In this document: positions 11,341 to 20,929 of the stretch, one piece after another
How the letters are laid out: the number at the start of each line of letters is the position of its first letter
Position numbering within the stretch: position 1 is the stretch's first letter
NCBI GenBank assembly: GCA_947069175.1
Contig: CAMTDV010000012.1
Coordinates: 41,138,341-41,202,340, forward strand
Length of the DNA: 64,000 bases
DNA from: Scalesia atractyloides
Taxonomy: Eukaryota; Streptophyta; Magnoliopsida; Asterales; Asteraceae
Direction of reading: 5' to 3'
Program-made: the position numbers and the translations under genes
The notes under the pieces: generated by a model
Database searches by the model: none
Seen by the model: only the letters and a program-made list of their open reading frames with translations
Told to the model about the DNA's origin: nothing

Positions 11341-13388
11341 CTATTGCTTGGTCTCCGGTCTTCATTCCGAATTGCCTGTTGTATCAACAAACTCTCCCTG
11401 AAAATCTTCAATCCAACGTTGATTGATAATCAGGTTTTCATTACTTTCTAGAAACATCAAACCTTTCCTGTTTCCTCTTGAGTGTCACTGGAGGCAACTG
11501 GATCGGTCACGATCTGCTGTACATTTTACTCTAGTACTGGAGTTGACGCAAAAATTTTGGTTGCGAGGATGAGGCTGAAGCATCAGGATTACCAGGGTCT
11601 TCACTATCGTGATCATGTTTGCGTTTGATCTCCTCGTGCTCTATATCTTTCATTCCACAGAATGTTTACTCGTTTCTACTCATTTCAAACACGTCTTTAA
11701 TACCATTAAAACCTTCAACCAGTGTAGCATTACGAGAATGATACAGTTCTCTTAAGTCGTTATGCTTAGAAGTTAATGTTTCGGCAGATCGTTGAACAGC
11801 CGCACTACGTTCTTTTAGCCTATTCAACTAAATTCCCTGAGAGTTATCAGCTGCTCTCATCTGCTATAGCTGAGTTCCCTTTCAGCATTTGCAGCCTTCA
11901 GCCGCTCATTTTCTTTTCTTAACTGCACAATTTCAGAATCCTGTTTTCTAAAGGTCTCTTTCAAAGAATTTATCTCCAATTGTTGTTTAACAATTGTGTT
12001 CCGATTTGAAGACATAAAACAGCTTGCTGTTCCATTTCAGAGAATAAACGACTGCTTCGTTTTGTATTTTATTGATGAGTTGTGGACTAGGATTGTTGGA
12101 CTGATGAAGTAGTAGATTGTGATTGAACTGGAGTATCTTCAGCCGAAAGTGTTTCAGCTGCTATGGTATTTGAAGGTTGTGGTTCAGAGGTTGTAGTGGG
12201 TTCCATCATTACAGGTTCGGTCTCCTCTGTTGTAAAGGTAGACTTGACTTCTGCAACTTGTCCCAATACATTTTCTTGATTTGAGGTTGTAGGTTTGTGA
12301 TTTCAGGTTGTGCTGTCGATGTTTCCAGAGGCTTTTTGCTTTGTTCTTTCTTCCCTTAGCACCACTTGTAGCACCTACATTGCTTGCACAACGATTACTA
12401 TCATTATCACTGTCAATCATCATCATCATCATCATCATCACATTTTCTCTTTTGAGGACCAAATTTATCTTCGATCATCTTTTTCAAAATTGGTTCTTCA
12501 TTATCTGACTCACTGTCATCATGGCGCCACTTATCATTTCTGGTGTAATATATTTATCATTTTCCAGAAAATCAAACAATTTTCGAGAAGGTGTACTTTC
12601 CTTATAATGTTTTGCTGCTACACCTCTAAAAATCTTCAACGAATGTTCCATCATGATCTCAACTTTTAGAACATCGTTGTTGTTCTTTGGAAATTTCGGA
12701 TGTTGCACATTTAAGACCATTTGGAGAAAACGAGGATACATCCAAAACTTGTTTCCACCATATCCGGTTCTTCTCAGGTTTTCATTCATGTTTGCAAAAA
12801 TATACTTTGAAACAATAAACGGTTTGTTCAATGTCAAAGCTATCATCATTCCAACCAAGTCGTTATTTGCCATGTCATAACCACTTCATCTGGTGCTCAA
12901 ACACTAAATTAGAACATGTAGAAAGAACTTGTATCAGAGTGGCAACCATGCTTTGTTTAGTTGTCCTACGAGAAAATCTCCAACACATTTCATTCGAAGC
13001 AAACATCCACGTTGGCAATTCAACGAAACTGAGAATGGAGCTTCAGGATCATCACCAAGTTGTAATACCGAGTTTATTATGTCAATAGAGACATTTACAT
13101 TCAAGTCATTTACTCTCCCGCGGATAAGTTCCTGCCCATTCACTTCATCAACTTTAGCCGAAGCCCAAAATTCCTTGATCAACGTCTTGTATACTGTAGT
13201 CTTGTGCGTGATAGCATAATGTATCCTTGGGTCACACAAAAACTTCATTATACCGTTGTACTCAGCAAATTTATCTTCCGGATCTAAGAAGGCCACCATG
13301 TTGTGTCTTGGCTCTGACATAATTTCCACTTATGACTTGTCAGTTCTCTTTGTTGCGGGTTTTCTTTTATGTTCTTTTTGTTCCATTA
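11341..13388 (-). pseudogene. CopA aORF (extra 3' gene), broken and lacking its C-terminal domain
   Basis: Extra gene between RNase H and the 3' LTR. The start is probably 13388 (MEQKEHK, in the same context as the other copies), but a stop follows after 18 codons; the next usable Met is at 13329. Frame 13329-12934 carries the N-domain with an EFWASAKV segment that parallels HSFWKRARF in CopB. Frame 12873-12484 carries MYPRFLQMVLNVQHP, matching LLYPRFVQLILDARYP in CopB and PWFIQMLLDHLHP in CopC. A charged linker and a coiled-coil stretch rich in Leu, Glu, Lys and Gln follow to about 11700, with several stops. The tryptophan-rich C-domain seen in CopB and CopC is absent; the frame runs almost straight into the polypurine tract. 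Function is unknown. Confidence 0.65.
12415..12442. repeat. (ATC)n microsatellite
   Basis: About nine ATC units inside the aORF linker. On the minus strand it produces a run of Met codons. Confidence 0.9.
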
Positions 13389-14040
13389 TGTACATAAAAG
13401 ATAACAAGAATAAGGACATAAATTCATTAGGGAATATACACAAAAAGTTTTAGTTCAACTTCCTGTATGTATGTATTCCCTGCGTGAAGAACTACTGACT
13501 CATTCGAATAGCAATTTATTCGTATGAAGAAAAACTGATTTGTACGAACACCTGACTTAGCAAAACAAGTGATTTACTCATGCGAGTAACTGGCTCATAC
13601 GAGTAGTCCTACAATCTCGTGCGAGTGATCATTCACTCGTATGAAGCAAAGTTAACTGTTCGCACACAAAACTTCAAGTGAAGATTATGCATGAAGAACT
13701 TGTTTTTCATAAAAAGATTCTTCGCTTAAAGGTTGTTGTTCATGTCAGGTAAAGTCACATAGTCAGATAATGTTCAAATTGTTCATCTTCAAGGTATGCC
13801 AATATGGTCAAATATACCTTAAAGATATCAGAAACAACTTAAGGAGAGGTGAAAGGATGACGTGAGCAAGGTGAAAGTAAAGTTCCACCACCCTTTATAC
13901 CATATCATGATACTCGTACGAAGAACCTTAGCTTGTACAAAGAACTGCCATTCGTACAAGACACCAGTGGTCATTCGTACGAGGCATAATCACTCCTACG
14001 AGTGACCTTTGATTCGTACGAGTCCAAGTTTTTCAAAACT
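13389..14040 (-). promoter_or_regulatory. CopA internal promoter and leader of the aORF
   Basis: Minus-strand order: TCGTACGA-type words (14035-13905), TATA box GTATAAAGGG (13900-13891), a 5' splice-site-like AAG/GTATAT (13818/13817), a second set of such words (13670-13490), then the aORF start at 13388. The splice acceptor that other copies have at this point is not recognisable here (TACATAATGG). The layout mirrors CopA's own LTR (words, then TATA at 36421-36412) and gag leader (words at 35665-35485). Confidence 0.5.
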
Positions 14041-14280
14041 GGACTTTCAGTTCTTCGTGGAACATAGGTTTTTCATTCACCTGTTTAGATCTTTGCACAT
14101 ATCCACACTAATCACAAGGTTAAGTTAGGAAAAGTGCTTGTTAAACAGATTTTGTTCTTTGAGATGTGTTTACCCATTGTAAGAAAGTACTTTATGAAGT
14201 TATGATATCAAAACAAATGATTTTTTGGGCATATCTTTGTAGAAAACTTTTGAGTTTCCATCTTTGGCTAAATCATAAAT
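14041..14280 (-). other. CopA 3' spacer, lower piece
   Basis: AT-rich non-coding spacer between the aORF promoter and the CopB insertion. It continues at 27213. I see no other feature. Confidence 0.6.
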
Positions 14281-14577
14281 TGTTGGGCTTAGATTGCTAA
14301 AGGTTTACTCATTAGGGGTTATTTTGGGCTTTGGTGTACTTTGTGGGCTTCCTAGTGCCTAATGGGCCTAGGGTTGTAATAGTGGACTTAATAGTGCTTA
14401 TAAATAGAAATGCTAGGTCATTGAGAAGGGGTTAGAGAGTTGTAATCAAAGAACTTGTATCAGACATCTTTTGGTGTATGCAAGTTGAAGTTATTCAAAG
14501 TTGTTCTACTTCCTAATCATTATTTCCTCTTTTGATTAGGTTAGTGATACCTGTTTGATTCGTTTACGGGACTTATA
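14281..14577 (+). repeat. CopB 5' LTR
   Basis: 297 bp, TGTTGGGCTTAG to GGGACTTATA (the last bases are TA in place of the CA in the 3' copy). It has site II words TTGGGCTT, GTGGGCTT and ATGGGCCTAGGG, and a TATA box GCTTATAAATAG (14397-14408). TCCGGA motifs are absent from the LTR itself. Confidence 0.95.
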
Positions 14578-14579
14578 AT

Positions 14580-14591
14580 TGGTATCAGAGC
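14580..14591 (+). other. CopB primer-binding site
   Basis: TGGTATCAGAGC two bases after the LTR, complementary to initiator tRNA-Met. Confidence 0.95.
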
Positions 14592-14799
14592 CTGCTGTTC
14601 AAATACAGGCTCTGGGTATTGCTAATTGAAGAAGTTTTTTTTTAAAGTGCGTTGCTGCTGTTTGGATCGTTTTCTGTTCTGGATCACTGTTCATCGTCGA
14701 AAGGGTTACTTTTTCGAAGAACTCGAAGAAGGTTTGAAGAATTCGGATTTGGTACTGTTCCTGATTCCAAAGAACACGAAGAAGGTTCTCACATTTCGG

Positions 14800-15290
14800 A
14801 TCAACAACTGTTCCGGATCCCGAAGAACACGAAGGTGATCATCCATCTCAGATTGATCCCGGACTGTTGCTCAATCCGGATTGCAGTCCGAGTTACTGTT
14901 GTGGTTTTGAATTCCTTGGATCTCAGAATTCAGTTGCAGGAAAAGCGGGTTTACTGTTACGGATAAGGATAAACATTCCGGATTCATCAGATAAGTCAAG
15001 CATTCCGAACTCTCCATTCCGGATACTTGATTTCGGATCCACATTCAGAATTGGTTATTCCGGATCATGCATCTTGGTTTCTCATTTCAGATTTGCAATT
15101 CGGTCTTCTCATTTCGGATCCATCACATTCCGGATTGTCCATTTCGGGTTTTCAAGTCGGATTTCTCCATTTCGGATCATCATCAATCTGGAATCATCAA
15201 TCCGAATCATCATCAATCCAGATTATCATCAATACGGATCATCATACTATTTCTGGATTTGACCATTTCAGATTAGATCCGGATTTCGTA
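14800..15290 (+). repeat. CopB gag leader array of TTCCGGAT-type words
   Basis: Roughly twenty copies of (A)TTCCGGAT, TTTCGGAT and TCCGAAT variants, irregularly spaced by 10-40 bp, fill the untranslated leader between PBS and gag. Similar words recur in the aORF leader (23450-24070). Confidence 0.8.
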
Positions 15291-15349
15291 CTGTTCATCA
15301 CAGACTTTAATTTTTAAATCGATTTGGTAAATTTTTAGTTCATTTAATT

Positions 15350-15970
15350 ATGATGGCTGGATTCATGACCGCACAAGACCTGACAAATGCCACTCTGGCT
15401 GCCCTGCAATCGCAAACACTGACTCTCCATCAAGAGCTGGATCAAGTAATTGGCACTGCCACCAAAGTGCCACGTTTATTGTATGGGGATGAATACTACG
15501 AGTGGAAGTTCCGTTTTAATATCTCTATCATGGTTAGAAACTGTAAGACAGCAAAGGAGGTTTGGAGTGAGCTGCAAAATATCTATGAGGGAAATGCAGA
15601 CATGAAGGCAAGCAGGGTGAATCAACTGAATCAGCAATTCAGCTCGTTCAATCACATCGATGGGGAAACTATTGAAATCTAGATTTGTCGCTATATCAAG
15701 CTCGTTTCCTAGATGATCTCAGCTGAGATTACCCTTACCAACAATTCCATGAACAGACAGTTATTAAACTCACTGCCCAAGAGTTGGGATGCAGATGTGG
15801 GCATGATCAAAAAGACCAAAAACTTGAATGATGTCACTCTCACCAAGATGATAGCTACTATCAAATCATGTGAGATTGACAACAAGCAGAGGGAAATCAA
15901 TCATCAAAGTAGTTTGATGGCCGCAAGGATGACAGGGCAAAACGCGGCTCAAAATGTCACAGAATCTTAA
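15350..15970 (+). pseudogene. CopB gag, N-terminal part
   Basis: Starts MMAGFMTAQDL at 15350. It carries the copia gag (UBN2/Retrotran_gag_2) segments: LYGDEYYEWKFRFNI, then TAKEVWSELQNIYEGN, then the LPKSWDADVGMIKK region at about 15770. The first frame stops at 15680 after 110 codons, and a piece between the EWKFRF and TAKEVW motifs seems deleted. The second frame runs 15713-15970. The protein would form the virus-like particle shell. The Met codon pair at 15350 is preceded by TTTTTAG about 13 nt upstream. Confidence 0.75.
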
Positions 15971-16592
15971 CTATAGTCCTCTGCAAGGAAACTCACAAGC
16001 ACCAGGTGGATCAAACGTGGTTTATAGTCCTATAGCCACGCCTCAGAACACTCAGTACGTGTATGGTCTTCAATCTCAGAATCTCACGATGGTTTCAGTT
16101 GCTCAAGTTTACACTCAGTACCATGCTCAATATCCCAACATGGTGTTCAGTCCTGCAATTCCTCAAACCGTGCAACAAGGCAACACTCCTCAAGCTGCTG
16201 CACCAGCGCCTGCACCTGCTCAACCGGCGTCCAACTCTGCGTTTCTCACTAAAGAAAACGAGGAGAAACTGGCTATTGCAGCGTCAATGATCAAAATCTT
16301 AAACGCCTTCCTGGCAGGTGATCTGACCCCTCCATCTATTCTTCTAACCGAAGTTGACCAGACCATGGAAGACGACCTGGACGAGATCAATGTTTCTTGG
16401 AATTTAGCAATGGCTGCTTTTCGGGTAAACAAGTTTCAGAAGAAATATGGAAGGCAACCCTTGTCATATTTGAAGACTGGTCTCACAAAGGACAAACTTA
16501 GATGTTACCGATGTCACGAACCAGGACACTTCGCCAGGGAATGCAAGAAGCCACCGTCAGGGTATGTATCATCCAGGGTCGCTGATATATAA
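15954..16592 (+). CDS. CopB gag, middle part with zinc knuckle 1
   Basis: Open frame of 212 codons, overlapping the previous frame by 17 nt, which implies a frameshift. It is rich in Gln, Pro and Ala. The CCHC knuckle CYRCHEPGHFARECKK lies at 16503-16547 with all four ligands (Cys, Cys, His, Cys) intact and basic residues after it, as in nucleocapsid RNA-binding domains. It ends at TAA 16590. Confidence 0.75.
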   Translation: MSQNLNYSPLQGNSQAPGGSNVVYSPIATPQNTQYVYGLQSQNLTMVSVAQVYTQYHAQYPNMVFSPAIPQTVQQGNTPQAAAPAPAPAQPASNSAFLTKENEEKLAIAASMIKILNAFLAGDLTPPSILLTEVDQTMEDDLDEINVSWNLAMAAFRVNKFQKKYGRQPLSYLKTGLTKDKLRCYRCHEPGHFARECKKPPSGYVSSRVADI

Positions 16593-17020
16593 AGCAGTGA
16601 CAGACAGCTGGTTCCCGTCTCTCCCTCCAAGTCCACTACGAGTCCATCAAGCAGCTCGGGTGGGAAGTCAACAGCATTGGTGGCCCAACAGCATGAAGGT
16701 TTCAACTGAGTAGATGTTGCAGCTCAAATGGAAACATTGAATCTATCCAAGAACAGCAACCACTGCATGATGGCGCAGACAACTGAGACGCCCGATCTTT
16801 CAGAAACGGTAAATCAAATTCTCTATTCCAATAGTTGTCGTTTTAAATTATCACAAATGCGTGCCCATAATTCAACTCTAGTGGCTGAATATCAACAAGC
16901 TGCGTTGCAGAACATCGCCCTTAAACATAAGAATAAGCTCCTTATTGGGTCTACGACTACAAGCTAAAACTAGCTGAAAAGGATGTAGAACTTCAAGCAG
17001 CCTTAGCCAAGCTGAATTCC
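16593..17020 (+). pseudogene. CopB gag extension, degraded start
   Basis: Connects the knuckle-1 frame to the long extension. One frame (16728-16967) has an alpha-helical, Leu- and Gln-rich stretch (STLVAEYQQAALQNIALKHK), and the following bases continue it in another frame. It is probably the coiled-coil start of the extension, with one or two frameshifts. Confidence 0.5.
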
Positions 17021-18940
17021 TTGACATGGAAGCTTCACAAAAATGAAATAAACATTAAAAAATTTGAAACTTCCAGTAAACTTGTCAAGGACCTATGTGA
17101 CCTCCAGCTTAACTATCAAGAGAATTTTACCAAAGGCCTTGGGTATAATAGGGCGCCTCCACCATATAATCATAACTATACTAGAATGCGTGAATCTGAG
17201 GAAGAGGTAGAAAATGCAAAAAAATTGATTTATGGTAAACCTTCAGATTATTTATCCAAACCATGGATGCCCTATTACCCAAAGTTCTCAAAACCCACTG
17301 AACTCAAGAGGGATGATGTCTTTGTGGCATCTACACCACTTTCTCATGAAGCTGGTAATCATCCCTCTGGAAGTACAAATGGCTTGGAGAAAGAAGTGCC
17401 TGAGGCAGAAAAATCAACATCCTCCACAGAATCTAACAGAAAAGAATCTTCTGATACTCAAACTAAATTCGTGAACGATACTAATGTGTCTAACTCATGT
17501 GCAGAAGAAATTTTAGTTGAGGATATCACAGAGGGTGATCAAGAGGAATGTCTGACTACAAATTCAGACAATTCGGCTGCTGATTATGCATTTTATAAGC
17601 CTGATTTTGACATTTTAAATCAATTTCTTGCTGAACAATTTACTTGCTCAAACATTGTTGGTTGTGTTGAGAATTTAGACAGTTTTAGTTCTGGTTTTTC
17701 ATCAAATACTGATGTTTTGAATGATGCTAATAATTGTGATAACTCTTGTGATGAGAAAATGAATTTAGCTGCAGGTTCTGCATCAACAAATGATTCGGTT
17801 TCATCAGTTTTAGCTGAGGATACCGAAAGTTCTTCTCTAGAGGCTGCGTCAGTTGATGCATCTCCTAGGGTTGATAGTGTGAAAGTAGACCAACCAGCCG
17901 ATTCTGTAAAAGTTGATAGTGACCTAATTCTGGAAGACTTAGGCGACTCAACACAAGGGACTGATTCTGAAATGACAAAAGATAAACACACTTTTCCTCA
18001 TGATTCAAATGAAAATCTTAAAACTGATTCTGAATCTGAATCTCAAACTTTTCAGAATTGCGAGATTCCACATTCATCTTCTGAAATCTCAGAACAGGAT
18101 GTCCCTGTAGAGCCACTCGTGTCCTCCATAGAATCTGTCATGAAGTGTGATTTGAAGAGTAAGACCAAGAAGCGGAGAACACGCCGATCTAAAAAGAAGA
18201 AAACGAAACAAGCGTCTTCAAAAACTGAATCGGCAACTGCTGGGTCTCCTCATCAAACTAAGGAATTAACTCAGCAGTCGCAAACTGAATCTGTTAAGCA
18301 ACCAGCTGAACATATTTCAGTTAAAATTTTGCCAAAATCTCCATGTTCAAAAACTTTCAATTCAAATCACAAAACTAACAAGTGTGCTGATGGTTGTGCG
18401 CAGGACACCGTCAAGACCAAGACCGTGCATCAGGCGTCAGTACCCGCCAGCAAGAAACTGACATACAAATTGCCTAGAATTTCCCAAGCTGAACGGACTG
18501 TTTTCTTCCAGAAGAGGCAGACCTGTTTCAATTGTGGATCTCCCGGGCACATTGCTCGAAATTGTCAAAAGACCTTTACCTCTTTCAAAACTTTGTATTC
18601 CAGACATCAGAAGACTATGCCTAATCGCCCACCTAAGGCTCGATTTGTGGCTAAGTCTTCTGATCAAGACTGGAACTTGGCCAGGAAACAATCTTTCAAA
18701 CCCTTGAGACCTTCAGTTTCCCAGAATCCCTCTAGCACTCCAAGGATTGTGCAGAGGTCTGATTCGGTAACCTGGAGGCCTAAATTAGTGGCCAAGACTC
18801 AGTCTTCTACCCCCATGTATAATAAAACAAAAGCATCATCAACCTCATCCTCAACTAACTTGATCTTTCGGGAGGTTACTTATGTTGATGCTAATGGCAA
18901 ACCCAGATTTTCAATGGCCTGTGTTCCCGTTTCTAACTAA
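17021..18940 (+). CDS. CopB gag C-terminal extension with zinc knuckle 2
   Basis: Longest intact frame of the window, 639 codons. The first Met is arbitrary, since the frame is probably internal to a longer gag. Residues 1-100 are helical and end in NRAPPPYNHNY and KPWMPYYPKF segments (CopA and CopC have similar PPPFKHN and PPPIWNS words). Residues 100-370 are acidic and Ser/Thr-rich. A basic patch at about 378-395 (KTKKRRTRRSKKKK) looks like a nuclear-localisation or RNA-binding signal. A second CCHC knuckle, CFNCGSPGHIARNC, lies at about 502-515 with all ligands present. A basic Ser/Pro tail follows. It ends at TAA, 20 bases before the conserved junction leading to the protease. Confidence 0.8.
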   Translation: MTWKLHKNEINIKKFETSSKLVKDLCDLQLNYQENFTKGLGYNRAPPPYNHNYTRMRESEEEVENAKKLIYGKPSDYLSKPWMPYYPKFSKPTELKRDDVFVASTPLSHEAGNHPSGSTNGLEKEVPEAEKSTSSTESNRKESSDTQTKFVNDTNVSNSCAEEILVEDITEGDQEECLTTNSDNSAADYAFYKPDFDILNQFLAEQFTCSNIVGCVENLDSFSSGFSSNTDVLNDANNCDNSCDEKMNLAAGSASTNDSVSSVLAEDTESSSLEAASVDASPRVDSVKVDQPADSVKVDSDLILEDLGDSTQGTDSEMTKDKHTFPHDSNENLKTDSESESQTFQNCEIPHSSSEISEQDVPVEPLVSSIESVMKCDLKSKTKKRRTRRSKKKKTKQASSKTESATAGSPHQTKELTQQSQTESVKQPAEHISVKILPKSPCSKTFNSNHKTNKCADGCAQDTVKTKTVHQASVPASKKLTYKLPRISQAERTVFFQKRQTCFNCGSPGHIARNCQKTFTSFKTLYSRHQKTMPNRPPKARFVAKSSDQDWNLARKQSFKPLRPSVSQNPSSTPRIVQRSDSVTWRPKLVAKTQSSTPMYNKTKASSTSSSTNLIFREVTYVDANGKPRFSMACVPVSN

Positions 18941-18960
18941 AACCTGTTGAAATGTGTAGG
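18938..18960 (+). other. CopB gag/pol junction with conserved ATGTGYAG tract
   Basis: The gag stop (18938) is followed by AAATGTGTAG/G. The base after the AG is in phase with the protease Asp codon 39 nt on. CopA has the same tract (AAATGTGCAG/G, 39 nt from the Asp) and CopC a close one (CATGTGTACAG/G, 36 nt). Confidence 0.5.
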
Positions 18961-19319
18961 AACAGCTATGGCGCGCTCTTGTTAGACTATGGTACATTGA
19001 TAGTGGCTGTTCCAGGCACATGACCGGAGACATCTTGCAGTTGAATGACATTCAGTTTTTCAATGGCTGGTTTGTTTCCTTCGCAGGTGGAGAAACAAGG
19101 AAAATTACCATGAGAGGGACTGCTTGCAATGGAGCCCTCAGCTTTAAGAATGTCAATTACATACCAGAATTGAAGCACAGTCTGTTGAGTGTGTCTCAAC
19201 TCTGCGACAATCATTTGGATGTTCTCTTCACCAAGAAAGGATGTTATGTGCTTAAACCCGGTTTAATTATTCTAGATGATTGGATTCTTCTTAAAGCTGC
19301 ACGTAAAGGCAATGCGTAA
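18960..19319 (+). CDS. CopB protease and start of GAG-pre-integrase domain
   Basis: Open frame with WYIDSGCSRHMTGD at 18990-19031: the Asp-Ser-Gly catalytic motif of retroviral-type aspartic protease followed by the HMTG signature of copia proteases. Then come FNGWFVSFAGGETRK, VNYIPELKHSLLSVSQLCD and the beginning of the GAG-pre-integrase region (CYVLKPGLIILDDWILL). It stops at TAA 19317. The HHCC zinc finger follows in a broken stretch. Its role would be to cleave the gag-pol polyprotein inside particles. Confidence 0.8.
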   Translation, partial: EQLWRALVRLWYIDSGCSRHMTGDILQLNDIQFFNGWFVSFAGGETRKITMRGTACNGALSFKNVNYIPELKHSLLSVSQLCDNHLDVLFTKKGCYVLKPGLIILDDWILLKAARKGNA

Positions 19320-20010
19320 GTTATTGGTATGAACCAGGCTCCTTCTGACAAGCTCACTTGCCTCTTCTCATCGACAGATATGACGCCATGCTATAGCATT
19401 GCAGACTGGGTCACATCAACATTAAGAATTTAAATCGTCTTGCAAAAGGTGGTTTAGTTAGAGATCTACTAGTTCGTGACTTCATGCAGATCGAAAAGTG
19501 TGAATCATGCAACATCGATAGCCGCACAAATCTGAAGTTGTTCCCTCCACTTCTCAAGTCTTAGAACTGCTACATATGGATCTCTTTGGTCCAACAGACA
19601 TCCGCAGCATTGGCGGGAAGGCTTATCTTGTTATTATTGATGACTACTCTCGATTCACCTGGGTTTTCTTTCTCGCACAAGTGAAACCGCTGTGTTAGGC
19701 AAACAATTTGTCACGCTTATGGAAAACCAGACAGATTCTATGGTGAAGGCTATTCGGTGTGATAATGGGACGGAGTTTAAGAATATTACCTTAAACTCTT
19801 TCTGCTCCTCCAAGGGAATTGACCGACAGTTTGGTGCAGCCAGAACCCTACAACAAAATGGGGTTGCAAAACGCAGAAATCCCACACTCATTGAAGCTGC
19901 ACGCACTATGCTGGTTGAATCCGAGCTACTTCTTATTTTCTGGGCAGAAGCAATCAATACTGCATGCTATATTCAGAATCATGCCCTGAATCAATAAACG
20001 TCACATGAAG
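19320..20010 (+). pseudogene. CopB integrase core
   Basis: Broken integrase. HMDLFGPTDIRS at about 19575 carries the first catalytic Asp and IIDDYSRFTWVFF follows. A frameshift near 19690 moves to frame 19692-19997 with RCDNGTEFKN (second Asp) and a TLIEAARTM segment holding the Glu. The usual AERRN box reads AKRRN. The frame ends at a TAA (19995) where the family usually continues into the chromodomain-like linker. DDE residues are recognisable, but no continuous protein can be made. Confidence 0.75.
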
Positions 20011-20021
20011 ACTCCATAGAA

Positions 20022-20921
20022 GTGGTTGAAGGTCGCAAACCTTCAGTCAAGGATTTCCGTAAGTTCGGATGCCCTTGTGTTCTCCTGCTCATGGACGCTA
20101 AAGGAAAGTTTGAATCACGCGGGGATCCTTTCATCTTCGTTGGCTATTCTAAAAATACGTCATATCGCGTTTATAACAAGATCAAGAAGATGGTAGTTGA
20201 AACCTACAATGTGGGTTGGCTGGAGGAAAATCCCAAGGACACACGCATTGGTCCTGACTGGTTGTATGACTACTCCATTTTATATAATCATTTTGATGTG
20301 TCTTCCAATGTGCCTGCAGGTAACAGTTCGATTTCTGCCCTTCCAACGGTGCCCATTTCTTCTGAAGACGATGCTGACGCTGCCGAGCTACATGAGACTT
20401 TAAAGCAGCTGAGTGTGGATCCTCCTGGATTTAATGACCCTGTCTCGCCTTCCTCCACCGTTTCGCATTCTCAAGAACCAACTATCATTTCGCCTGCTCA
20501 GACCGATCCTCCTGAAATTGTGGTTTCTGATCCAGAGTCTCCTATAACACATGAAGGCCTTACTCCCAATGTTTTGGGTTCCTCTCTGTTTCCTGAGCCT
20601 ACTGCACTCGATTGTTCCATGGATTCCTTAGCACATAGTTCTACTGGTGCCTCTATTGAGGGGGAGACATCTGGAGTCACTTCAGCTAGTGTCACCAACT
20701 TGCAAACAGATGTTCTCATTCCCGCTACACCAATACCGCATCGTTTACAGCCTGATCACCCCGTTGAGAATATTATTGGTCCTGTCAACGCTGCTGTTCG
20801 AACCCGCAGCCAATCTGGGGATATCAATACCTGTCTCTATTCTTGCTTCATTTCACAAATTGAACCTAAAAGTATTGATGTTGCCTTGCAGGAACTAGGC
20901 TGGGTGGATGCCGTGCACTGA
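20022..20921 (+). CDS. CopB integrase C-terminus and linker to RT
   Basis: Open frame of 299 codons. It opens with GRKPSVKDFRKFGCPC, the conserved integrase-C segment after the DDE core, and GDPFIFVGYS. An acidic, Ser/Pro/Thr-rich linker of about 150 residues follows, then the RTRSQSGD and CLYSCFISQIEPKS words that precede the copia RT domain. It stops at 20919 inside the RT start, a frameshift or nonsense break. Confidence 0.75.
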   Translation: MVEGRKPSVKDFRKFGCPCVLLLMDAKGKFESRGDPFIFVGYSKNTSYRVYNKIKKMVVETYNVGWLEENPKDTRIGPDWLYDYSILYNHFDVSSNVPAGNSSISALPTVPISSEDDADAAELHETLKQLSVDPPGFNDPVSPSSTVSHSQEPTIISPAQTDPPEIVVSDPESPITHEGLTPNVLGSSLFPEPTALDCSMDSLAHSSTGASIEGETSGVTSASVTNLQTDVLIPATPIPHRLQPDHPVENIIGPVNAAVRTRSQSGDINTCLYSCFISQIEPKSIDVALQELGWVDAVH

Positions 20922-20929
20922 GGAACTCA

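Noticed and set aside
12184..12462. Minus-strand frame with a run of Met residues
   Set aside because: The Met run is the (ATC)n microsatellite. The start is an artefact inside the aORF linker.
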